DNA from: Loktanella sp. DSM 29012
GTDB lineage: Bacteria; Pseudomonadota; Alphaproteobacteria; Rhodobacterales; Rhodobacteraceae
Assembly (NCBI RefSeq): GCF_900110705.1
Contig: NZ_FOEJ01000001.1
Coordinates: forward strand, 255,501 to 319,500
Reading direction: 5' to 3'
Length of the DNA stretch: 64,000 bases
Below, piece by piece: positions 8,415 through 17,914 of this stretch. Every line of letters starts with the position of its first letter. Positions within the stretch are counted from its first letter, which is position 1. The notes beneath the pieces were generated by a model. It was given only the letters and a program-made list of their open reading frames with translations. It did no database searches and was not told where the DNA came from. Made by a program: the position numbers and the translations under genes.

Positions 8415-9617
8415 TGCGCGGGCGCGGGTGACGCCCAGTGTGGCCATGGCCGCCGCGATCAGAAAAAACACCAGATAGCCGATCATTTGTGCGGGGAAAT
8501 CGACGCCCCAGTCGATCAGATACCCCGAGACGCCCGGCCCGATGGCGGATCCGAAAACCATGATGGCGGCGGCTGCCGCCTTGATCGCGCCGATGTGGCG
8601 CGTGCCGTAGAATTCCGCCCAGAACGCGCCGGGCAGGGTGGACTGCAGGCCTTGGCCAATCCCCAGCACAGCCATGCCCAACGCGGCAATCGGGATCGAC
8701 GGTGCAAGCGCGATGATACCAAAGGCCAGCGCAAAGGGCAGCATGTAGAACGGCACGATCCGGCCTGATCCAAACCGGTCGATGGCCCAGCCGGTTGCGA
8801 AATTCGATGCGATGCTGATGATCGTGAACAGGGGAAAAAGGGCGACGAAACCTGCCAGTGTCCAGCCTTTGACCTCGGTCAGGTGGACCTGCTGGAACCA
8901 CAGCGCAGTGCCCCAGGCGGGTGGTCCCAGCAGGGCAGGGACCATCAACCAGAACAACGGATGCCGCAACACATCGGCGCGCGTCCAGTGCCGTCCGTGC
9001 ATGCCGGCGGCCTGTTCATCCTTTGCCAGTGATTGTGGCGTGCGTTCCTGACGCAGCAACAGGCCCATCAGCGGGATTGTGACGACGACGATCATGCCTG
9101 CCACCACCCACAGTGTCCGCCAGTCTGTCGTGATCAACAGGGCCACGAAAACAATCGGCAGCACGGCCTGACCGACGGAATAGCCCATGGATGCCACGGC
9201 CAGCGCCTTGCCACGCCCGGCCACGAACCAGCGTGCCATGGATACGGTGGCCAGATGGCTGGACATGCCTTGCCCGAACAACCGCAGGAAAAAGATCGCC
9301 AGCACCAGCAGCGCAGCATTTGGCACGGCGGCCATGAAAAAACAGGCGGCTGCCAGCCCTGCAAAGACCAGCGTGCCGATGACACGCACCCTGAACCGGT
9401 CGACCAGCGTGCCGGCCCAGATCATCGTGATCGCAGACGCGGTGGTGCCCAGCGTGTATAGCCCGCCCCACTGCCCGTCCGTCAGGCCGAAATCGTCCAT
9501 GATCCCGCCTGCAAACAGCGAGATAAAGAACGTCTGCCCATAGGACGACGTCAGCGTCAGGATGAAACCCGCCAGCAGGAACAGCCAGTTGGTGCGAACA
9601 AAGGATACAAAATTCAT
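8397..9617 (-). CDS. MFS transporter
   Basis: 406-aa major facilitator with about twelve membrane helices. It has the MFS signature after helix 2 (GTLVDRFRVRVIG) and the repeat-like GWAIDRFGSGRIVP in the second half. The closest general match is the oxalate/formate-antiporter-like or NreB-like branch, but the substrate cannot be predicted. A GAAGGG sequence precedes the ATG. It lies 38 bases downstream of hslU on the same strand and may be read through from it. Confidence 0.85.
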   Translation of the reverse strand: MNFVSFVRTNWLFLLAGFILTLTSSYGQTFFISLFAGGIMDDFGLTDGQWGGLYTLGTTASAITMIWAGTLVDRFRVRVIGTLVFAGLAAACFFMAAVPNAALLVLAIFFLRLFGQGMSSHLATVSMARWFVAGRGKALAVASMGYSVGQAVLPIVFVALLITTDWRTLWVVAGMIVVVTIPLMGLLLRQERTPQSLAKDEQAAGMHGRHWTRADVLRHPLFWLMVPALLGPPAWGTALWFQQVHLTEVKGWTLAGFVALFPLFTIISIASNFATGWAIDRFGSGRIVPFYMLPFALAFGIIALAPSIPIAALGMAVLGIGQGLQSTLPGAFWAEFYGTRHIGAIKAAAAAIMVFGSAIGPGVSGYLIDWGVDFPAQMIGYLVFFLIAAAMATLGVTRARASLATA

Positions 9618-9655
9618 GTGCCCTTCGTCGCGCCGCTAGATGAGAAAGAAAAGCC

Positions 9656-10963
9656 CTAAAGCACGTAGCGCGACAGGTCGGTGCTGCGTGCCATTTCGCC
9701 AAGGTGCTTTTCGACAAAGGCTTCGTCGATCGCGATTTCCTCGCCGCCGCGGTCGGGTGCCGTAAAGGACAGATCCTCGAACACCCGTTCGATCACGGTA
9801 TAGAGCCTGCGCGCACCGATGTTTTCAACGCTTTCGTTCACCTCTGCCGCGATCTTGGCCAATGCCGCGATGCCGTCGGTGGTGAATGTGACGGTCACAT
9901 CCTCTGTCTTCATCAGGGCGGAATATTGCAGCGTCAGCGCATTGTCGGTTTCGGTCAGGATGCGGACGAAATCATCCTCTGTCAGGGCGCGCAGTTCGAC
10001 GCGGATCGGCAGGCGGCCCTGCAATTCGGGCAGCAGATCGGACGGTTTGGCGACGTGGAATGCGCCTGAGGCAATGAACAGTATGTGGTCGGTCTTGATC
10101 GGGCCGTGCTTGGTGCTGACGGTCGTGCCTTCGATCAGGGGCAGCAGGTCGCGCTGCACGCCCTCGCGGGACACATCGGCACCTCGTGCATCAGACTTGG
10201 CGCAGACCTTGTCGATTTCGTCCAGAAACACGATCCCGGATTGTTCGACCGCCTCCATCGCGGCCTTGGTGACGATTTCATCGTCCAGCAGTTTGTCCGC
10301 CTCTTCGGCGATCAGCGCGTCATAACTGTCAGCAACGCTGAGGCGTTTTTTCACCGTGCGACCGCCGCCCATTTTGCCGAACAACTCGCCCAGGTTCATC
10401 ATGCCGCCCATGCCGCCGGGCTGGCCGGGGATGTCCATACCGCCCAGCGGGTTCGACGTATCCTTCAGCTCCAGCTCGATCATGGTGTCGTCCAGCAGGC
10501 CGTCCTTGAGTTTCTTGCGAAACATCTCGCGCGTGCCTTCGCGCGCACCTTCGCCTGCGACGGCGTCGATCACGCGTTCCTCGGCGGCCTTGTGGGCGGA
10601 TGCCTTGACGTCCTCGCGCATGTGTTCGCGGGTGTCGATGATGGCAGTATCGACCAGATCGCGGATGATCTGTTCGACATCGCGCCCGACATATCCGACC
10701 TCGGTGAATTTGGTGGCCTCGACCTTGATAAAGGGCGCGCGTGCCAGTTTCGCCAGACGGCGGCTGATTTCGGTTTTCCCGACGCCGGTCGGCCCGATCA
10801 TCAGAATATTCTTGGGGTAGACCTCGTCGCGCAGATCGTCGCCCAGCTGCTTGCGCCGCCAGCGGTTGCGCAGGGCCACGGCCACGGCGCGTTTGGCGTC
10901 ATTCTGGCCGATGATATAACGGTCCAGTTCGGATACGATTTCGCGCGGTGTGAGGTCGGTCAT
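9656..10963 (-). CDS. hslU: HslU (ClpY), ATPase subunit of the HslUV protease
   Basis: AAA+ unfoldase that feeds substrates to HslV; 435 aa, the usual length. The start [10 protein letters not shown] at 10963 matches the family; an open-frame extension to 11209 is non-coding shadow. Walker A GPTGVGKT is at 57-64, Walker [11 protein letters not shown] follows, sensor motifs are near GRLPIRVEL, and the C-terminal tail LSRYVL would dock into HslV. A Gly/Met-rich I-domain segment ([15 protein letters not shown]) is present. Its partner hslV is upstream on the same strand but separated by a hydrolase gene. Confidence 0.97.
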   Translation of the reverse strand: MTDLTPREIVSELDRYIIGQNDAKRAVAVALRNRWRRKQLGDDLRDEVYPKNILMIGPTGVGKTEISRRLAKLARAPFIKVEATKFTEVGYVGRDVEQIIRDLVDTAIIDTREHMREDVKASAHKAAEERVIDAVAGEGAREGTREMFRKKLKDGLLDDTMIELELKDTSNPLGGMDIPGQPGGMGGMMNLGELFGKMGGGRTVKKRLSVADSYDALIAEEADKLLDDEIVTKAAMEAVEQSGIVFLDEIDKVCAKSDARGADVSREGVQRDLLPLIEGTTVSTKHGPIKTDHILFIASGAFHVAKPSDLLPELQGRLPIRVELRALTEDDFVRILTETDNALTLQYSALMKTEDVTVTFTTDGIAALAKIAAEVNESVENIGARRLYTVIERVFEDLSFTAPDRGGEEIAIDEAFVEKHLGEMARSTDLSRYVL

Positions 10964-11001
10964 AGTGGTCACTTTCCTTCTTGTGCCACTCAACTGGCAA
11001 C

Positions 11002-11028
11002 CCGGACCCCTTTTGGCAAGGGGTCCGG
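11002..11028 (-). promoter_or_regulatory. strong hairpin between the hydrolase and hslU
   Basis: Perfect 11-bp stem (CCGGACCCCTT with AAGGGGTCCGG) and a five-base loop, between the hydrolase stop and the hslU start. No T-run follows on either strand. It is therefore more likely an RNA-stabilising or attenuating element than a standard intrinsic terminator. Confidence 0.5.
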
Positions 11029-11036
11029 ATCGGGCG

Positions 11037-11834
11037 TCACTTTGCCAAGAAGTCGAGAACGGCCTGGTTCCATTCTGTGGCGTGGCTGACATTGCAGCCA
11101 TGCGGTGCACCCTTGATCTCGTGCAGTTCACTCTGCGCAACCGCCTTGTGCGTGCGGTGGCCTGCTCCCTCGATCGGCACGATACCATCGTCGGTGCCGT
11201 GCAGGACAAGCGTGGGGACCGTGATCTTTTTCAAGTCATCGCGGAAATCCGTGGTCGCCCATGCCTTCATGCAACCGAGTGCCGCATCCTGAGAGGATTG
11301 TTTGCACAGAGTCAGCGCCTTTTGGCGTTCTTCTTCGGACACCTTCAACGCACCGTTGGCGGTAAAGAAATCACTGGTGAAGCCGTCAAAGAACGCGTCG
11401 CGATCCCCGGTCAGGTTTTTCTCGAATTCATCTGCTGCGTTCTGCGTCAGCGGACCGTCGGGGTTGTCGTCGGTCTGCAGCAAGTAGGGCGGTACGGCAG
11501 AGGCAAACACCACGCTGCGCAACCGGCTTTCGCCATGGTTCGGAATAAACCGCGCGACTTCGCCACCGCCCATCGAAAAACCGATCAGCGTGGCGTCCTG
11601 TAGGTCCAGATCTTCCATGATGCCGTTCAGATCGGCGGCCAAGGTGTCGTAGTCGAACCCTGTGCCCGGCTTCTCGGACTGACCGAACCCACGACGGTCA
11701 TAAGTGACGACGCGGTAGCCTGCGTCCTTGAGTGCGCCGACCTGATGTTCCCAGGCTTTGCCCGACAGCGGCCAGCCATGGATCAGAACGACGGGGCGGC
11801 CCGTGCCGCCGGTATCACTGACATTCAGTTTCAT
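11037..11834 (-). CDS. alpha/beta hydrolase (non-haem chloroperoxidase/esterase-like)
   Basis: 265-aa alpha/beta-fold hydrolase. The oxyanion segment LIHGWPLSG, the nucleophile elbow GFSMGGGE (Ser of GxSxGG), the acid in HGTDDGIVP and the catalytic His in [10 protein letters not shown] are visible. These match the arylesterase / cofactor-free chloroperoxidase group; the substrate is unknown. The start at 11834 is chosen because AAAGGAC sits 5-6 bases upstream; the frame is open 17 codons further. The gene separates hslV (upstream) from hslU (downstream), all on one strand. Confidence 0.88.
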   Translation of the reverse strand: MKLNVSDTGGTGRPVVLIHGWPLSGKAWEHQVGALKDAGYRVVTYDRRGFGQSEKPGTGFDYDTLAADLNGIMEDLDLQDATLIGFSMGGGEVARFIPNHGESRLRSVVFASAVPPYLLQTDDNPDGPLTQNAADEFEKNLTGDRDAFFDGFTSDFFTANGALKVSEEERQKALTLCKQSSQDAALGCMKAWATTDFRDDLKKITVPTLVLHGTDDGIVPIEGAGHRTHKAVAQSELHEIKGAPHGCNVSHATEWNQAVLDFLAK

Positions 11835-11922
11835 GGATTGTCCTTTCTTAATCCGTTTCAGCAGGACAATCCCCGAGCATTCCATCCAGTTCCGAAAAAC
11901 CGGATCACGGATACCTCATGCG

Positions 11923-12480
11923 CTAGCCGCCGACGGTTTCCACGGTCAGGTTGCCGTTGGTGTAGACGCAGATGTCGGACGCAATCGCCATCGATTTGCG
12001 GGCAATCGCCTCGGCGTCCAGATCGCTGTCCATCAAGGCGCGTCCTGCGGCCAGCGCATAGTTGCCGCCCGATCCGATGGCGGTGACATCGTGTTCGGGT
12101 TCCAGCACGTCGCCCGCACCCGTGATGACAAACAGATCTGTACCGTCGCTGACGATCAGCATGGCTTCCAGCTTTTGCAGGTATTTGTCGGTGCGCCAGT
12201 CCTTGGCCAGTTCGACGCTTGCGCGTTGCAGCTGACCCGGTGTCGCCTCGAGCTTTTTCTCCAGCCGTTCGAGCAGGGCAAAGGCATCGGCGGTCGATCC
12301 GGCAAAGCCTGCGACGACATCCGCACCCTTGACCTGCAGGCGGCGGACCTTGCGGGCGGTGCCCTTGATCACGGTCTGGCCCAGGCTGACCTGCCCGTCG
12401 CCCGCGATCACAACCTTGCCACCTTTGCGCACGCCTATGATCGTGGTGCCGTGCCAGCCGGGGAATTGATCGCTGTCCAT
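11923..12480 (-). CDS. hslV: HslV (ClpQ), peptidase subunit of the HslUV protease
   Basis: N-terminal-nucleophile protease of 185 aa. The propeptide ends at His10-Gly11, and Thr12 would become the catalytic N-terminus ([14 protein letters not shown]). The GDGQVSLG and [10 protein letters not shown] segments, conserved in the family, are present. It forms a dodecamer capped by HslU. Divergent from the capsule-transferase-like gene across 104 bases, which should hold both promoters. Confidence 0.97.
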   Translation of the reverse strand: MDSDQFPGWHGTTIIGVRKGGKVVIAGDGQVSLGQTVIKGTARKVRRLQVKGADVVAGFAGSTADAFALLERLEKKLEATPGQLQRASVELAKDWRTDKYLQKLEAMLIVSDGTDLFVITGAGDVLEPEHDVTAIGSGGNYALAAGRALMDSDLDAEAIARKSMAIASDICVYTNGNLTVETVGG

Positions 12481-12584
12481 GTCGCTATCCTGTCGCCATT
12501 GCGTTGTGGCTTATATGGTCGGGCGGTCCGGGTGCGGCAACCCCGAGGCTTGCTTGCGCCGGGTGGCTGGGTCAGAATACTGTT

Positions 12585-13499
12585 ATGGATCAACCGGGTG
12601 ACGTCGTATTCTATCTGGATCCCGGGCTGCTGAACAGCGCGCGGGCGGGCAAGCATAATTTCATCGGTCTGGTCGCCAAATGCCTGACCGACGCCGGTTT
12701 GCGCGTGTTTTTCGAACCCAATACGCTGACGGCGCGCAATGCCTCGGCCCGGCGGCCCGGCTATTCGCTGTTTCACATGGATGAACCGACGCATCCGCGC
12801 GCGCTGACCCTGCGGCGCAATTATTTCTACCCGTTCTGGCAAATCGAAACATCGGCCCGGCGCTGGGAGTGGGACGTGGCGCTGGCCAGGTTCGACAAGG
12901 CCGAGATCGACCGCAAGGAGGCGACACGCTTTTTCAATTTCTGGCGCAAGCGGCTGTATCCCGGTCTGGCCGAGGACAGCACGCGGCACGGACCGCTGTA
13001 TATGCCGCTGCAGGGGATGGTGCGCGAACACAGGTCGTTCCAGTCATGCAGTCCGATCGAGATGATCAAACGCACCGCCGAACGGTTTCTCGACCGCGAT
13101 GTGATCCTGACGCTGCACCCGAACGAGAGCTATACCAAGGACGATCACGCAGCGCTGCATCTGGTCGAGGAGAAATACGACAACGTCAGCATCAGCGCCC
13201 GCCCGATGACCGCGATCCTGCCGGGCTGTTCTGCCGTCGTGACGCAGAATTCATCTGTCGCACTGTCGGGTTTCCTGTTCCGCAAACCCGCCGTGATCTT
13301 TGCCCAGATCGATTTTCACCACATCACCGGGAACGTACCAAAGGACGGTGAGGACAAGGCGTTCAAGGCGATCACGCAATTCCCAGATTTCGAAGGCTAC
13401 GTTTGGTGGTTCCTGCAACAGATGTCGATCAACGCAGGCAGACCCGAGGCCCCGGACAAGATCGCCGCCACCCTGCGCCGCCACGGCTGGCCGGTGTGA
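12585..13499 (+). CDS. putative glycosyltransferase resembling capsule/polysaccharide transferases
   Basis: 304-aa protein I do not recognise precisely. The C-terminal half looks like the donor-binding Rossmann domain of GT-B or capsule-synthesis enzymes. It has a VILTLHPNESY strand with a conserved His, then a segment ending SAVVTQNSSVALSGFLF followed by KPAVIFAQ. This recalls KpsC/KpsS and CDP-glycerol transferases. No signal peptide or membrane segment is seen, so it is probably cytosolic. The start is the ATG at 12585, preceded by poor ribosome-binding sequence. No other polysaccharide genes are adjacent. Confidence 0.55.
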   Translation: MDQPGDVVFYLDPGLLNSARAGKHNFIGLVAKCLTDAGLRVFFEPNTLTARNASARRPGYSLFHMDEPTHPRALTLRRNYFYPFWQIETSARRWEWDVALARFDKAEIDRKEATRFFNFWRKRLYPGLAEDSTRHGPLYMPLQGMVREHRSFQSCSPIEMIKRTAERFLDRDVILTLHPNESYTKDDHAALHLVEEKYDNVSISARPMTAILPGCSAVVTQNSSVALSGFLFRKPAVIFAQIDFHHITGNVPKDGEDKAFKAITQFPDFEGYVWWFLQQMSINAGRPEAPDKIAATLRRHGWPV

Positions 13500-13591
13500 G
13501 GGGGTTAGTCGTTTCGTTGAGCCGGCAGGTTTCATTAGGGAAGGTCCGGTATGCGGACGACGCTGCTGGTAGTAACACTAAGTTCATGAAC

Positions 13592-13978
13592 CTACAGGTT
13601 GCTGAAACACCGCTGCATGTCGCCTCCCAGTTCGAAGGCCATTTCTTTGGGGGACTTTCCAAACTCAGATTTAGCCGCCGGATTTGCACCCGATTTCAAT
13701 AGCGCTTCGACAACCACAGTGTTTCCTCGGCTTACGGCGACATGAAGCGGCGTTTCTGACATGTCTCCAACAGCGTTCACGTCGGCACCTGCCTCAATAA
13801 GCAACAGCGCTCCATACGTATTTTTTTGCCAAAGCATCACATGCAATGGGGTATCACCATCGGAGTCTCTGCTATCGATGTGAACTGGAGCTTCACCCAT
13901 TTCAGCGGGGAAAAGGGTTTCGGAACATGACATAAGGAGTTGATCCAAAGTCTCTCTGGATTTGAGTTTCTTGGACAT
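13592..13978 (-). CDS. small ankyrin-repeat protein
   Basis: 128 aa from the ATG at 13978, with GAGAG upstream. A TTG 25 codons further up would add a plausible but unsupported N-terminus. Three ankyrin-like units are visible: DGDTPLHVMLWQKN, SETPLHVAVSRGN and FGKSPKEMAFELGG, linked by LLIEAGADVNAVG and LLKSGANPAAKSE. No signal peptide or membrane segment. Ankyrin repeats mediate protein-protein contacts; the partner is unknown. The gene and its upstream region are visibly lower in GC and use A/T-ending codons more than the neighbours, which suggests acquisition. It has no operon partner, as the trxA terminator lies upstream. Confidence 0.8.
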   Translation of the reverse strand: MSKKLKSRETLDQLLMSCSETLFPAEMGEAPVHIDSRDSDGDTPLHVMLWQKNTYGALLLIEAGADVNAVGDMSETPLHVAVSRGNTVVVEALLKSGANPAAKSEFGKSPKEMAFELGGDMQRCFSNL

Positions 13979-14108
13979 TCCAACTCTCACCAAATTCTTT
14001 TGCAGTGCTCCGATAACACAGTTGAACTCTGCGTCGTTAACGAAAAATCTCAAGCCAATTTGGGCTCAAAGCAGACCTGCCGCACCCGCAAAAACAACCT
14101 GAACCACG

Positions 14109-14134
14109 AAAAAGGCCGCCCCGATGGGACGGCC
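14109..14134 (-). terminator. intrinsic terminator after trxA
   Basis: On the minus strand a 9-bp stem (GGCCGTCCC with GGGGCGGCC, one wobble pair, three-base loop) is followed by TTTTT. It lies 27 bases past the trxA stop and would end the long regB-to-trxA run of leftward genes. Confidence 0.8.
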
Positions 14135-14160
14135 CTCGATCATCACGCCAGTGGCGGAAT

Positions 14161-14481
14161 TCAGATGGAGTCTTCGATCCAGCTTTGGATGGCGGCCTTG
14201 GGGGCGGCGCCGGCCTTGTTGGATACGACTTCGCCGTTCTTGAACACGAACAGCGCCGGGATGCCGCGCACGCCCATGGCGGCGGGGGAATTGGGGTTTT
14301 CGTCCACGTTGACCTTTACGATCTTGACGCGGCCTTCCATCTCGGCGGACAGCTCTTCCAGGGCTGGGCCGATCTGTTTGCAGGGGCCGCACCATTCGGC
14401 CCAGAAATCCACGACGACGGGGATATCGGACTGTTTGACTTCGGCATCGAACGTGGCGTCGGTGACGGCAAGGGTTGCCAT
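14161..14481 (-). CDS. trxA: thioredoxin
   Basis: 106-aa cytosolic thioredoxin that reduces protein disulfides. The active site WCGPC spans residues 30-34 in [14 protein letters not shown], and the conserved cis-Pro lies in [13 protein letters not shown]. It follows addA by 58 bases on the same strand, as in many Rhodobacteraceae, and is followed by an intrinsic terminator. Confidence 0.97.
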   Translation of the reverse strand: MATLAVTDATFDAEVKQSDIPVVVDFWAEWCGPCKQIGPALEELSAEMEGRVKIVKVNVDENPNSPAAMGVRGIPALFVFKNGEVVSNKAGAAPKAAIQSWIEDSI

Positions 14482-14539
14482 GTTGGTCTCTCCTGGGATC
14501 AGTGTCAGGGACGGAACCTAGGAACGCGGCGTGCAGACG

Positions 14540-17500
14540 TCAAGCGACGCTCTGCCGTGACAGGGCATCCAGCGCCAGCCCGACCGGCACATCCATCAGG
14601 TTTGCGGTGGCGGTCCACAGGATCGCAGTGCGGATCTGGTGGTCGGGGTAGATTTGCGTCAGCGCATCGGCATAGGCCCCCAGCTGGCGCAGCAATCCTT
14701 CGGGCACCTGATCTGGGGATGCGGGCACAACGCGGTTCGTTTTGAAATCGACGGCCGTCACGGTGGTGTCGGTGACGATCAGGCGGTCGATGGTCCCGTT
14801 GATGCGCTGCCCGGACAGGCCCGGCAGGTTGGCCGTGATGCCAACCTCGGCCAGTGTCCTGTCAAACACATGCGCAAGCTCCGGCACGGCCAAGAGCGTC
14901 AGCGCGTCGTTCACCAGACCATCGGTCGGCACGTCGTCCGCGCCGGGATAGGATGCCAACAGGCGTTCACCGATCGTGCGGCGCTGATCAGCGGGATGGT
15001 CGGGCAGATGTTCCAGCAGCAGGTGCATCAATGTCCCGCGCATCTTGGCCACGTCGGCGTCATCCTCGGCCGGGTCACCGGGCACCACCTTGGCCCCGTC
15101 CATCTGCGACGGTGACAGCGTCCCTGGCCGCACGACAGCGGGAAGGGGGGCCAGGACCAGTGGCGGATCGTCGGGTGCTGCGGTCTGTTCCGCATCAATG
15201 CGTTCGCCCGCCAGCCACGTGCCGTTGGACACGCGCTGGATCGCCAGATCACCGGCATGATCCATCGCGGCACCGGCCTGTTCCATGCCCTGTGCGACCA
15301 GATCGTACCAGCCGGTGTCGCCCTTGCCTGGATTGCCGGCAGAGCCGACGATCAGCCATTTTTCCGCCCGCGTCATCGCGACATACAGCAGCCGCAGACG
15401 TTCGCGCGCCTGCTTGTCCAGCACGTCCTGCACCTGTTCCTCCAGTGCGGGGGGCGTGTCGGGCTTGTTCGGTTTCCACAGCGGTGTCTTGCCCGGCAGG
15501 ATGTCGCCACGCAGGATTTCAGGGCGTTCCTTGGCGTCAGGCAGGATGACGATCGGGGCCTCCAGCCCCTTGGCCCCGTGGACGGTCATCACCCTGATCT
15601 GATCGCCCTGCGCATCGACCTGCCGCTTGATCGTCAGATCGTCGGCATCCATCCATCCGATGAACCCCGTCAGGCTGGGCACGCCGTCGCGTTCATAGGC
15701 CAAGGCCTGTGCCAGCAGCGCGTCGATGCCGTCCTCTGCCTCTGACCCCAGACGCGCCAGCAGTTTGCGCCGCCCGTCATGCCGGATCAGCAATCGCGCA
15801 ATCAGGTCGTAGGGCCGCAAAAAGTCGGTATTCTGGCGCAGATCCCTGAGGATCGCGACCGTTTCCGGGTGGTTGTCGTCCGCACGCAGCACCTGCCAGA
15901 GCGTCTGACCCAAGCGTCGCGGTTGCGCGAGCGTATACAGGTCCTGTTCCGACCAGCCGAACAATGGCGATTTCAATGCCGCTGCCAGCGACAGGTCGTC
16001 TTCTGGCAAGGCGAGGAACCGCAACACGGCGCCAATGTCACGCACCGCGAGCTCGGCCCCGACGCGCAGCACATCGGCCCCGGCGATGGGCAGCTGCGCT
16101 GCCTTGCAGGCGCGGATCAGTTCGGGAAACAGCAGGCCCTGACGGCTTTGTACCAGGATCAGGATGTCGCCTGCGCGCACGGGTCTGTGGTTGTAGGTGC
16201 CGGTATTGCCGATCTCGACTGGCAGATATTCGGTTGCCATCATCCGCTTGATCTGGCCGGCCACCCGTTCGGCCATGCGGACCATGTGGTGGCTTTCGCT
16301 AATTTCGTCGACGGGGTCGATCCAGCTGGCTCCGGCGTCCTGTTTTTCGACGGGTTCGACCAGTGGCCAAAGGTCGACACGTCCCGGCATATCCGCCTTG
16401 AACGCCAGATGCCGTACCTCGCCGCCCAGAGCATCGGCCCGTTCCCGCACAAAGGTTTCATCCACCACCCGCAGGATCGCAGGCGCCGACCGGAACGAAT
16501 GTTCCAGGGTGCTGACCGCCAGCGGGGCATCGCCTGCTGCCAAACCGGTTGCGAAATGACCGCGCATCCGTTGGAATTCCAGCGGATCGGCCCCCTGAAA
16601 CGAATAGATCGACTGTTTGACGTCGCCCACGACGAAAATGGTGCGGCCTTCGTCGGCGCGTGCGCCCTGACCGCTGACCAGTTCGCGTGTCAGATGCTGG
16701 ATCACATCCCATTGCAGTGGCGACGTATCCTGCGCCTCGTCCACCAGCAGGTGGTTCATGCCGCCGTCCAGCCGGAACAGCACCCAATCCGCGACAACAG
16801 GGTCAGCCAGCAGGGCGCGGGCCTTGGCGATCAGGTCGTCGAAATCCAGCACGCCGCGGGTTGTTTTCGCCGTCCTGTAGGCATCGGTGAACAACACGCC
16901 AAAGCGGTTCAGCGCCAGCGATTTGTCGAATACCTGCAGCGACAGACGCGTGCCGCGGGCGACCTCGACCTGTTCCATCAGACCGTTCAGTGCGTCGGTC
17001 AGATCGGGGTGGGCGGTGCGCAGGGCCTTGGTCGGAATGGCGTCAATCTTGGCCGCAAAGGGCTGTTTAGCGGCTGATCCGGTCAGCAGAACCTTTTCCA
17101 GGATGACCAGATCGGCAGGGCCGGGTGCGTGCAGGTCGATCCGGGCCAGCGCATCGGCGTTCTTGTTGTCCTGCGTGCCGCCGGCGCGCAGAACCCCGAT
17201 CAGGTCACGGATGATTTCCCGCCCGTCAGTCCCCAGAATATTGGCGATCAGGCTGTCCAGCGTCACGTTGTCCGGCAGGTCCAGCGTTGTGCGCAGATCA
17301 TGTTCGTCCAGCGGCGCGGCAAAGTCATCGGCGCGCCCGGCGATATCCCGCACCAGATCATCCACGTCCGCGCCGGTGAAATACCGCAGCATGTCGGCCA
17401 CGATTGCGCGATGTTCCCCCTCGACCAGCGCATCCATGACCTCTGAGCGCATCAGCGCGGCAGACCGGTCGTCGATTTCACGAAAATCGGGACTGACCCC

Positions 17501-17914
17501 GGCCTCAAGAGGGAATCGCCGCAGGATGCTGGCGCAGAACGAATGAATCGTCTGAATCTTCAGACCGCCCGGCGTTTCGATGGCCGAGGCAAACAGCGTG
17601 CGGGCCCTGTTCAGATCGTGGTCACCGATGTCGGTTTCCACCCCAAGCGTGCGCAGTTCCGCCCGCAGATCGCTGTCGGGCAGCATGGCCCAGCCGCCCA
17701 GCCGTTTGAACAGGCGGTTCTGCATCTCGGCGGCGGCCGCCTTGGTATAGGTCAGGCACAGGATGTTCTGCGGGCTCACGCCCTCCAGCAGCAGGCGGGC
17801 CACGCGGTCGGTCAGCACGCGCGTCTTGCCGGATCCTGCGTTGGCCGACAGCCATGTCGATGCATGGGGGGCGGCGGCTGTGACCTGCCGTTGTGTCGCC
17901 TCGTCACGGATCAT
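14540..17914 (-). CDS. addA: AddA, helicase-nuclease subunit of the AddAB recombination complex
   Basis: Processes double-strand breaks for RecA loading, replacing RecBCD in alphaproteobacteria. 1124 aa from the ATG at 17914, which overlaps the addB stop (ATGA); the longer open frame upstream lies inside addB. The UvrD-like helicase has Walker A ANAGSGKT at 24-31, VDEAQDTSPLQW (motif II), QSIYSFQGADP (motif III) and MTVHGAKGLEAPIV (motif V). The C-terminal RecB-like nuclease carries the VDFKTNR signature near the end. Confidence 0.96.
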   Translation of the reverse strand: MIRDEATQRQVTAAAPHASTWLSANAGSGKTRVLTDRVARLLLEGVSPQNILCLTYTKAAAAEMQNRLFKRLGGWAMLPDSDLRAELRTLGVETDIGDHDLNRARTLFASAIETPGGLKIQTIHSFCASILRRFPLEAGVSPDFREIDDRSAALMRSEVMDALVEGEHRAIVADMLRYFTGADVDDLVRDIAGRADDFAAPLDEHDLRTTLDLPDNVTLDSLIANILGTDGREIIRDLIGVLRAGGTQDNKNADALARIDLHAPGPADLVILEKVLLTGSAAKQPFAAKIDAIPTKALRTAHPDLTDALNGLMEQVEVARGTRLSLQVFDKSLALNRFGVLFTDAYRTAKTTRGVLDFDDLIAKARALLADPVVADWVLFRLDGGMNHLLVDEAQDTSPLQWDVIQHLTRELVSGQGARADEGRTIFVVGDVKQSIYSFQGADPLEFQRMRGHFATGLAAGDAPLAVSTLEHSFRSAPAILRVVDETFVRERADALGGEVRHLAFKADMPGRVDLWPLVEPVEKQDAGASWIDPVDEISESHHMVRMAERVAGQIKRMMATEYLPVEIGNTGTYNHRPVRAGDILILVQSRQGLLFPELIRACKAAQLPIAGADVLRVGAELAVRDIGAVLRFLALPEDDLSLAAALKSPLFGWSEQDLYTLAQPRRLGQTLWQVLRADDNHPETVAILRDLRQNTDFLRPYDLIARLLIRHDGRRKLLARLGSEAEDGIDALLAQALAYERDGVPSLTGFIGWMDADDLTIKRQVDAQGDQIRVMTVHGAKGLEAPIVILPDAKERPEILRGDILPGKTPLWKPNKPDTPPALEEQVQDVLDKQARERLRLLYVAMTRAEKWLIVGSAGNPGKGDTGWYDLVAQGMEQAGAAMDHAGDLAIQRVSNGTWLAGERIDAEQTAAPDDPPLVLAPLPAVVRPGTLSPSQMDGAKVVPGDPAEDDADVAKMRGTLMHLLLEHLPDHPADQRRTIGERLLASYPGADDVPTDGLVNDALTLLAVPELAHVFDRTLAEVGITANLPGLSGQRINGTIDRLIVTDTTVTAVDFKTNRVVPASPDQVPEGLLRQLGAYADALTQIYPDHQIRTAILWTATANLMDVPVGLALDALSRQSVA

